Positions 18,908 through 26,113 of a DNA stretch of 36,892 nt are shown one piece after another. The stretch is from Candidatus Parabeggiatoa sp. nov. 3 (GTDB lineage Bacteria > Pseudomonadota > Gammaproteobacteria > Beggiatoales > Beggiatoaceae). The notes under the pieces were generated by a model. The model worked only from the letters and a program-made list of their open reading frames with translations, did not search any database and had not been told where the DNA came from. Numbering within the stretch: the first letter of the stretch is position 1; each line of letters opens with the position of its first letter. Both the position numbers and the translations under genes were made by a program. The stretch spans positions 1-36,892 of the forward strand of contig QNEL01000012.1 of the NCBI GenBank assembly GCA_003645185.1, in the 5' to 3' direction.

Positions 18908-19116
18908 AGCGGGTACGGGCGCATTCCCAAAAAAAGGGTCATTATCAATCTTGGCGATCCGCAAAATAACATTCACTAAAAGCGGGCAGCAAAATGAATT
19001 TTGCACTCCAATTTCCCGCAAAATGAATTTTGCACTCCAATTTCCCGCAAAATGAATTTTGCACTCCAAAAAGGCAGCAAAATGACCATTTTATTGGGAA
19101 TGCGCCCAGCGGGTAC
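18908..19116. mobile_element. MITE-like element (18917-19107, 191 bp) with ~27-bp imperfect inverted termini and 9-bp target duplication AGCGGGTAC
   Basis: Left end GGGCGCATTCCCAAAAAAAGGGTCATT; right end reverse complement GGGCGCATTCCCAATAAAATGGTCATT (25/27 match); AGCGGGTAC at 18908-18916 and 19108-19116; no transposase ORF inside. Confidence 0.88.
18989..19067. repeat. 29-bp unit GCAAAATGAATTTTGCACTCCAATTTCCC, 2 full copies plus a partial third, inside the MITE-like element
   Basis: Direct reading; each unit contains hairpin GCAAAAT-ga-ATTTTGC. Confidence 0.92.
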
Positions 19117-19397
19117 TCGTTAATTCGCTTATTCACGTTATTCGCTTATAATCAACGCGGGAATAAATTTAACTTTTACTTGATGATCAAGTTTTTTCTA
19201 AAGTCAAACAATAACTACTAAAACCCGTACCTACAAGGATTGTATATAAAAAAGGATTTAAACCGAGTAGCAGTATACTTTGTTTCATTGTACCATTCTA
19301 TAAAAGAACTACGGCTATAATGACAATGAATTTAACCCGCGTTCTATCCAATACATCAACTCCATTGCTGGAGGACCTATAAAAGGAAAATCAGATT

Positions 19398-22300
19398 ATG
19401 ATAACAATTCCTAATTATCAAATCATAAAACAGATTTACGAAAGTGCGAGTTCACGTATCTATCGTGGCCTTCGAGATCAGGATAATCAAGCCGTTATTT
19501 TGAAGGTATTGAAAACCGATTATCCCTCGTTACTCGAATTGATCCGTTATCGACAGGAGTATGATATCACGCGCAGTCTGAATCTACCTGGCGTGATCAA
19601 AATGTATGGTTTGGAAAAAACTGAAAATCTCCAAGTTTTGATTTTAGAAGATTTTGGGGGGGAATCCATAAAACGATGGCTAACCGATTTGGGATTTGGG
19701 ATTTGGGATTTGGGATTAACGGATCGACAAGCAGCGACAATCGAAAAGCGACCATTCCAACCCACAGATATTTTAGCATTTTTGTCCTTGGCTATCAAAA
19801 TCGCTGACATTTTAGGTGATATTCACGCAGCCCATTTGATTCATAAGGATATTAATCCTAGCAATATCGTGTGGAATCCTGATACAAATCAATTAAAGAT
19901 CGTCGATTTTGGTATATCCACACGGCTGTCACGGGAAAACCCAACGCTGAAAAATCCAGAAGTGTTGGAAGGTACACTCTCCTATCTGTCGCCGGAGCAA
20001 ACAGGACGCATGAATCGTACCTTGGATTATCGCACCGATTTTTATTCTTTGGGCGTGACTTTTTATGAACTGTTAACGGGTCGTGTGCCGTTTTACAGCG
20101 ACGATCCCTTGGAATTAGTCCATTGCCATATTGCTAAACCGCCTACGTCTCTCTATGAGCACAATCCCAATGTGCCGGTTATTATTTCTGATATCGTCAT
20201 GAAATTAATGGCCAAAAATGTCGAAGATCGTTATCAGTCGGCTTTGGGTTTGAAGACGGATTTAAAAAAATGTCTGGACAAGCTCCAAGCTTCTGAAACA
20301 CTTCATGATCGGCCATTTGAACTGGGACAAAACGATTTTTCAGGCCGTTTTCAAATACCCCAAAAGCTTTATGGTCGTGATGAGGCCATTGCAACCTTGT
20401 TGCAAGCGTTTGAGCGTGTGGCCAATCCTCAAAACTCCCCCGATTCTGAAGAGGGGAGATGTGAGATGATGTTAGTGGCGGGGTATTCTGGCGTGGGTAA
20501 ATCCGCTTTGGTGCGTGAAGTCCATAGGCCCATGACAGCAAGGCACGGTTATTTTGCGTTTGGCAAGTTCGATCAATACCAGCAAAATATCCCTTATTCG
20601 GCTTTGAGTCAAGCGTTTAATGAATTTTGCCATTATCTGTTAAGCGAAAATCGCGATCAACTCGCACAATGGCAAGAACACATTCTCACGGCTGTGGGTA
20701 ACAATGGACAAGTGCTGATCGATATTATTCCGGCTTTGGCATTAGTCATTGGCGCTCAACAGGCCGTGCCGCCAGTGGGCCCAACAGAGGCCCAAAATCG
20801 TTTTATGTTGGTGTTTCAAAACTTTGTCAAGGCGATTAGCCAAAAAGAACATCCCCTGGTGATGTTCATAGATGATTGGCAATGGGCGGATTCTGCTTCG
20901 TTGAATGTGTTGAAAATGTTGCTAACCGATCCGGATTTGCACTATTTCTTACTCATTGGGGCCTATCGGGATAATGAAGTGGATGCATCGCACCCTTTTG
21001 CGATGACTTTGGAGGCACTCCAAAAACAACAAGCCGTTATCAATACCTTGAAGCTTGATAATCTGTCTTATCAGGAGGTCAATGCGTTAATTGTCGATGC
21101 TTTGCATGGTGACAGTGCCTCGGTAGCCTCTTTGACGACGTTGGTTTATGACAAAACCTTAGGCAATGCGTTTTTTACCACAGAATTTTTAAAGGCCTTG
21201 TATGAGGAAGAGTTATTAGACTTTGATTTTGATTCACAAGCGTGGTACTGGGATTTAGACCAAATCCGTCTAAAAGGGATGAGCAACAATGTGGTTGAGT
21301 TAATGGTGGACAAGATTCAAAAATTCCCGCTCGAAACCCAAACGGTCTTAACATTAGCCGCCTGTGTGGGGAGTCAGTTTGATTTACAGATTTTATCGCT
21401 TATCCATAAGCACAGCGCCAAGTCAACCCTGGAAGCGTTGTGGCAAGGGGTTGTCGAGGGTTTAATCTTACCTTTAGATGAGCATTACAAATTAGTGGAG
21501 GCTGAGACTAATTCGCTCGCCAAACAATCCCACTTTAAATTCCAGCATGATCGTATTCAACAAGCCGCTTATGCCTTAATACCTGAGGAGGATAGAGCGG
21601 AGCTTCACTTGGAGATTGGGCGGTTGTTGTTAAACAACACGCAAGCTGAAGACTTGGCCGAACGGATTTTTGATATTGTCAACCAGTTGAATGCTGGCCG
21701 AACACTGATCACGGATGAAACCGAAAAAGTTCGCTTAGCGGATTTGAACTTGCAGGCAGGCAAAAAGGCGAAAGCCGGCACGGCTTATCAAACCGCTATC
21801 AATTACTTGGCATTAGGACTGCCGTTATTAGGCGAGTTTGCCTGGGAGCAGCATTATGCGATTGCCTTTGAATTGCATAAAGAACAAGGTGAGTGTGAAT
21901 TTCTGTCCGGCAATTTCGATGATTCGGATCAACTTCTTGCCCTGGCTTTAGAAAAAGCGCAATCCAAATTTGATCGAGCCGAGATTTATGTGATAAAAAT
22001 AGCCCAATTGGCGGGGCAAGGCAAATATTATGATGCAGCTGCGACTATGATCAAGGCCCTGAATATGTTTGATATGAAGGTGCCCACCTTAGATCAAACA
22101 GAAGCACAACAACAGGCGACTACAGCGGAAATGGCCCTTTATCAAGAAAACATGACAAATCGCCATATTTCGGATTTATGGCAGCTACCTGTTATGCAAG
22201 ATGAAGCCATGAAAGTTTGCTCACGCATTATAGCTATCGCTATAGATTCCATTGTGATCGGACTTCCAGAACTTCTCGCTTTTTATACGGCTAAAATGGT

Positions 22301-24827
22301 GAATATGTCTATTCAATACGGCCTGTCACCATTTACTCCCGTGGGATATACTTTTTTTGCAGTTATACTGAGTAGTGGCTTTAAAGACTATACCCGTGCT
22401 TACCAATTTTCGGCCTTGGCCTCACAACTGAATCAGGAAAAACTGATTAATTATGGTATTAGAGCGAAGATATCTAATACATACGCTTTTTTAAAATTGC
22501 TTAGAGAAGATATCAATGCCAGCACCGAGTCTTTTAGAGAAACCTATCGTATAGGTGTTGAGGGTGGTGATTTTGTCTACGCTGGCTATGCCATAATTGA
22601 AGTGCCAAGATATCTTCTTCCCGTGAGTATAGAGGAGGGTCTAAAAACAACACAGGATGCCATTGCCTATTGTCAGAAAGCCAACAATATGCCAATGCTA
22701 CTTGTTGGACAAATGTATGCGGGTTTCATTAAAAACTTGCAAGGTGCTACTTGGGGTAAAAATAGTTTTAATGACAGTAGTTTTACAGAAGAAGCTTTTT
22801 TAGATAGTGCTGGAAAAGCACCCGTTCTTTGTGCTGTTTATAAACGATATAAATTGCAATCACTCACCCTTTTTCAGTGCTATGAGCAGGCTTTACCCTT
22901 AGTACATGAACGTGCTACTTGGATTGCGGCTTTTGGAGGATTAGATTTTAATTTAAGAAGTGATTACTTCTTGTATGCTGGTGTCACGATTGCCGCCTTG
23001 TATCCCAGAGTGTCAGAAGCCGATAAACCCAGCTACATGGCCATTCTGGATGAGTGCATTGATGAAAATCGGTTGTTGTTTGAGCAGTGTCCCATCAACT
23101 TTGAACATGCCTATCTGATTTTACAGGCTGAAAAAGCCAGAATCGAAGATCGCCACATGTCGGCGATGCACTATTATGATCAAGCCATCGCCTCGGCCAA
23201 GGAACAGGGTTACCGCTGTAATGAAGCTCTGGCTAATGAATTAGCCGCTAAATTTTGGTTAGCCCAGCAAAAAGAAGATTTTGCCCGTCTCTATCTGCAA
23301 GGGGCCCACTATGCTTATGGTTTGTGGGGTGCGACTGCCAAAGTCAAGGATTTAGAAGAAAAGTATCCCAAATTGTTGACTACCCCTTCCCGAACGACTC
23401 AATTGCCAGACCCAAGCTCTGCAGTGATGACAACAGGGTTTTCCACGATGATGGGTACATCGTCAAATGTTTTATTAGACTTTTCCAGTGTACTCAAGGC
23501 ATCACAAGCCATTGCCGGTGAAATTGAATTGCACAAGTTATTCAAGCAATTGATGACGGTGATCATTGAAAATGCAGGCGCACAACGAGGCGTTCTGATT
23601 CTCGAACAGGCAGGACACTGGGTGATTGAGGCTGAAGGTGCGATAGATGACGATGAGGTGAGGATACTGGAATCTCTTCCTGTCAGTCAGGAAACGGTTC
23701 CAACCACCCTCATCAACTATGTTGCCAACGCTAAAGAAAGCGTGGTGTTACACGATGCTACCCATCAAGGCCAGTTTACCCAAGATGCCTATTTTGTTGA
23801 CAATCAGACTCAATCGGCTTTATGTGCGCCGCTTCTCAACCAAGGGCAACTGATGGGCCTGTTGTATTTAGAAAACAATCTGACTGTAGGGGCCTTTACG
23901 CAGAATCGTCTGAATATTTTAAAAGTCCTGTCTTCTCAAGCCGTTATTTCGCTAGAAAATGCGTTATTGTATCGGACACTGGAAGAAAAAGTTGAAGAAC
24001 GTACCGCCCAATTAGCCCAAGCCAATCAGGAAATTACAGAACTCAATGAGCAACTCAAAGAAGAAAATCTTCGCATGAGCCGCGAGTTGGAAGTTTCTCG
24101 CCAATTACAACAAATGTTGTTACCTAAAAAAGAGGAACTTCAGCAAATTGAAGGGTTAGATATTGTGGGTTTTCTGGAACCAGCAGATGAAGTCGGTGGC
24201 GACTACTATGATGTTTTAAAGTGTCATGGGCGCGTTTTGATAGGGATTGGCGATGTCACAGGACATGGACTCGAAAGCGGTGTCTTGGCGATTATGGCAC
24301 AAACCGCAGTGCGTACCCTGTTAGCTAATCATGAAACTGATTTGGTTAAATTTTTTACGGCCATCAATGAGACCATTTTTGACAATGCAGTACGGATGAA
24401 TTCCGACAAAAACTTGACCTTGATTTTATTGGAGTATGAAGCTCAACCAGGAGGTGGTGGCCTGTTGCGTTTGAGTGGGCAACATGAAGACCCGATTGTG
24501 GTGCGAAATGGTTCTGTGGAAGTGGTAGACACGACGGATTTAGGTTTTAATGTTGGCATGGTTGATGATATTACCGGGCTTGTAGCTCAAACCGAAATCA
24601 ACTTGAATCCTGGCGATGTGATAGTGTTGTACACGGATGGTATTACTGAAGCCGAAACTAAACAGAAAGAGGAATACGGCATAAAACGGCTTTGTGATGT
24701 TATTCAGCTTAACTGGCAAAAGTCTGTTTTTGACATCAGTCAAGCCATAGTCAATGATATGCGAGATTTTATTAGTCCAGAAAAGCCTGATGACGATATT
24801 ACGTTGTTGATTTTGAGGCAAAAATAA
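19398..24827 (+). CDS. HstK-like multidomain signalling protein: Ser/Thr kinase - AAA ATPase - TPR-like region - GAF - SpoIIE/PP2C phosphatase
   Basis: LIHKDINPSNIVW and IVDFGIST (kinase); VAGYSGVGKSALV and LVMFIDDWQWAD (ATPase); ASQAIAGEIEL...GLLYLENN (GAF); ELEVSRQLQQMLLPKKEE...VGGDYYDVL...GIGDVTGHGLESGVLAIMAQ...VLYTDGITEA (SpoIIE). AGGA ~10 nt upstream of ATG. Confidence 0.93.
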   Translation: MITIPNYQIIKQIYESASSRIYRGLRDQDNQAVILKVLKTDYPSLLELIRYRQEYDITRSLNLPGVIKMYGLEKTENLQVLILEDFGGESIKRWLTDLGFGIWDLGLTDRQAATIEKRPFQPTDILAFLSLAIKIADILGDIHAAHLIHKDINPSNIVWNPDTNQLKIVDFGISTRLSRENPTLKNPEVLEGTLSYLSPEQTGRMNRTLDYRTDFYSLGVTFYELLTGRVPFYSDDPLELVHCHIAKPPTSLYEHNPNVPVIISDIVMKLMAKNVEDRYQSALGLKTDLKKCLDKLQASETLHDRPFELGQNDFSGRFQIPQKLYGRDEAIATLLQAFERVANPQNSPDSEEGRCEMMLVAGYSGVGKSALVREVHRPMTARHGYFAFGKFDQYQQNIPYSALSQAFNEFCHYLLSENRDQLAQWQEHILTAVGNNGQVLIDIIPALALVIGAQQAVPPVGPTEAQNRFMLVFQNFVKAISQKEHPLVMFIDDWQWADSASLNVLKMLLTDPDLHYFLLIGAYRDNEVDASHPFAMTLEALQKQQAVINTLKLDNLSYQEVNALIVDALHGDSASVASLTTLVYDKTLGNAFFTTEFLKALYEEELLDFDFDSQAWYWDLDQIRLKGMSNNVVELMVDKIQKFPLETQTVLTLAACVGSQFDLQILSLIHKHSAKSTLEALWQGVVEGLILPLDEHYKLVEAETNSLAKQSHFKFQHDRIQQAAYALIPEEDRAELHLEIGRLLLNNTQAEDLAERIFDIVNQLNAGRTLITDETEKVRLADLNLQAGKKAKAGTAYQTAINYLALGLPLLGEFAWEQHYAIAFELHKEQGECEFLSGNFDDSDQLLALALEKAQSKFDRAEIYVIKIAQLAGQGKYYDAAATMIKALNMFDMKVPTLDQTEAQQQATTAEMALYQENMTNRHISDLWQLPVMQDEAMKVCSRIIAIAIDSIVIGLPELLAFYTAKMVNMSIQYGLSPFTPVGYTFFAVILSSGFKDYTRAYQFSALASQLNQEKLINYGIRAKISNTYAFLKLLREDINASTESFRETYRIGVEGGDFVYAGYAIIEVPRYLLPVSIEEGLKTTQDAIAYCQKANNMPMLLVGQMYAGFIKNLQGATWGKNSFNDSSFTEEAFLDSAGKAPVLCAVYKRYKLQSLTLFQCYEQALPLVHERATWIAAFGGLDFNLRSDYFLYAGVTIAALYPRVSEADKPSYMAILDECIDENRLLFEQCPINFEHAYLILQAEKARIEDRHMSAMHYYDQAIASAKEQGYRCNEALANELAAKFWLAQQKEDFARLYLQGAHYAYGLWGATAKVKDLEEKYPKLLTTPSRTTQLPDPSSAVMTTGFSTMMGTSSNVLLDFSSVLKASQAIAGEIELHKLFKQLMTVIIENAGAQRGVLILEQAGHWVIEAEGAIDDDEVRILESLPVSQETVPTTLINYVANAKESVVLHDATHQGQFTQDAYFVDNQTQSALCAPLLNQGQLMGLLYLENNLTVGAFTQNRLNILKVLSSQAVISLENALLYRTLEEKVEERTAQLAQANQEITELNEQLKEENLRMSRELEVSRQLQQMLLPKKEELQQIEGLDIVGFLEPADEVGGDYYDVLKCHGRVLIGIGDVTGHGLESGVLAIMAQTAVRTLLANHETDLVKFFTAINETIFDNAVRMNSDKNLTLILLEYEAQPGGGGLLRLSGQHEDPIVVRNGSVEVVDTTDLGFNVGMVDDITGLVAQTEINLNPGDVIVLYTDGITEAETKQKEEYGIKRLCDVIQLNWQKSVFDISQAIVNDMRDFISPEKPDDDITLLILRQK
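19687..19717. repeat. Heptanucleotide tandem repeat (ATTTGGG)x4 inside the kinase domain coding sequence
   Basis: gatttgggatttgggatttgggatttgggatt, encoding TDLGFGIWDLGL. Confidence 0.95.
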
Positions 24828-24888
24828 TCAACTCCGGAGTCTGGTGTTGCAGGAGGCAAGAATCATTCGTGATGAGCATTCCTGCCTC

Positions 24889-25034
24889 ATGGCCTGAAGG
24901 CCATTAGCTTTACCAAGGTTCGCCATTGAAAATGGCTACCTCAAATTCAGATCACACTTATTCGCAAGAACGAAAACCCTCAAGAAGACTTTAGTCTTTG
25001 AAACCACCACATCCCACCACCAAGCTTAGCTTTG
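24889..25034. other. Ladder of short hairpins with unrelated stems in intergenic DNA
   Basis: ATGGCC-tgaa-GGCCAT (24889-24904), GCCATT-gaa-AATGGC (24922-24936), TTCG-caagaa-CGAA (24961-24974), AAGACT-tt-AGTCTT (24985-24998), AAGC-tta-GCTT (25022-25032). Confidence 0.6.
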
Positions 25035-25334
25035 TGACCTCAATTGTATCCGCCGTGCTGGTCGATTTCACTCACCTCCCTTAAACTACCTTTACGAATT
25101 ATTTACGATCATCGTGCTCAATCTGATAATATCCTATTTTGGCTGGGCTTTTGATATGTCGTCAAGAATATGAGTCCTTATTAACAAATTGGCATGTTAA
25201 GTGCTTGATGATCAGTAACTATTTGATAAATAAAGTGATATCGTTTAAGCTCTAACAAGCTATTCAGAAATCATTAATCCAAATTCTCGTCAATCTCAAA
25301 ATGCTCTATTTCCAAATCACCCCACTCTGAAAAT

Positions 25335-25362
25335 ATGAACAATGAACAATGAACAATGAACA
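25335..25362. repeat. Heptanucleotide tandem repeat (ATGAACA)x4
   Basis: Direct reading. Confidence 0.95.
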
Positions 25363-25530
25363 ATGACAAACAAATTATTTTTAATCATAATGGTTTTATA
25401 AAGCTTCAGTTATCAGTTTCAGGCAAAAGTTTTTTGCGCGCAAAAGTTTTTTGCGTGGAAATCAGTTATCAATGCCTTGCTATCCATTATCAATAGCTCG
25501 ACAACAAATAAAAGCTTTCATAAATTTTTC

Positions 25531-25594
25531 ACTAAAAGCGGGCATAAAAATAACAGGCATTCCAAACGGGCCACAAAATAACAGGCATTCCAAG
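25531..25594. repeat. ~28-bp direct repeat (AAAATAACAGGCATTCCAA x2) after CACTAAAAGCGGGC
   Basis: CACTAAAAGCGGGCA also occurs inside the MITE-like element (from 18974). Confidence 0.8.
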
Positions 25595-25684
25595 CATACC
25601 TATAAATTTGCCCTTTTGAATTACTGATTATTGGAAAGGCCAACGTTATGTATCTGACAAACTATACTCGGCGCGGGAATAAAC

Positions 25685-25723
25685 TTTCAGGCAAAAGTTC
25701 GCGCAGCGAACTTTTGCCTGAAA
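25685..25723. repeat. Palindrome TTTCAGGCAAAAGTTCGC-GCA-GCGAACTTTTGCCTGAAA
   Basis: 18-bp perfect arms. Confidence 0.9.
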
Positions 25724-25796
25724 AACTTTTGGCAACCCCAGGTTGCCACCTGGGGCTATTCACATTTTCAGGATTTAGCTTCGCTGGCCTTCGGCT

Positions 25797-25857
25797 CACG
25801 CAAAAGTTTTGCGCGCAAAACTTTTGCGTGAAATAAAATTTCGCGGAGCGAAATTTT
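25797..25857. repeat. Palindrome CACGCAAAAGTTTTGCG/CGCAAAACTTTTGCGTG followed by AAAATTTCGC-GGA-GCGAAATTTT
   Basis: Direct reading. Confidence 0.9.
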
Positions 25858-25967
25858 AGCCTGAAAACCCCTTGGGGGTTGTGCATTTTAAGCTTTTACT
25901 GTTGGAGCGAAAAAGCGCAATTTATGACGGCGCTAAGTATAGACAACTGATAACTGATTTTCACGAT

Positions 25968-26006
25968 TTCACGCAAAAGTTTCGCTCCGCGAAACTTTTG
26001 CGTGAA
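25968..26006. repeat. Palindrome TTCACGCAAAAGTTTCGC-TCC-GCGAAACTTTTGCGTGAA
   Basis: 18-bp perfect arms. Confidence 0.92.
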
Positions 26007-26063
26007 GTTTTTGCGCGCAAAAACTTTTGCGTGAAACTGATAACTGATAACTAATAACTGATT

Positions 26064-26110
26064 TTCACGCAAAAGTTGCGCGCAACTTTTGCGTGAAACT
26101 GATAACTGAC
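26064..26110. repeat. Palindrome TTCACGCAAAAGTTGCG/CGCAACTTTTGCGTGAA (26064-26097) followed by AACTGAT heptads up to the start codon
   Basis: 17-bp arms with no loop; heptads also at 25945-25958 and 26035-26062. Confidence 0.92.
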
Positions 26111-26113
26111 ATG

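Noticed and set aside
18989-19067. 29-bp repeat period resembling CRISPR
   Set aside because: No spacers; lies within a MITE-like element
24828-24850. ACTCCGGAGT palindrome after the phosphatase-kinase stop as terminator
   Set aside because: No loop and no T-tract
24850-24896. Frame QEARIIRDEHSCLMA* resembling a TnpB/IS605 C-terminus
   Set aside because: Too short and generic to support a transposase remnant
26093-26113. GTG start of the kinase-cyclase as given in the ORF track
   Set aside because: Lies in the palindrome/heptad repeat and adds residues not matching the paralog N-terminus; ATG 26114 preferred
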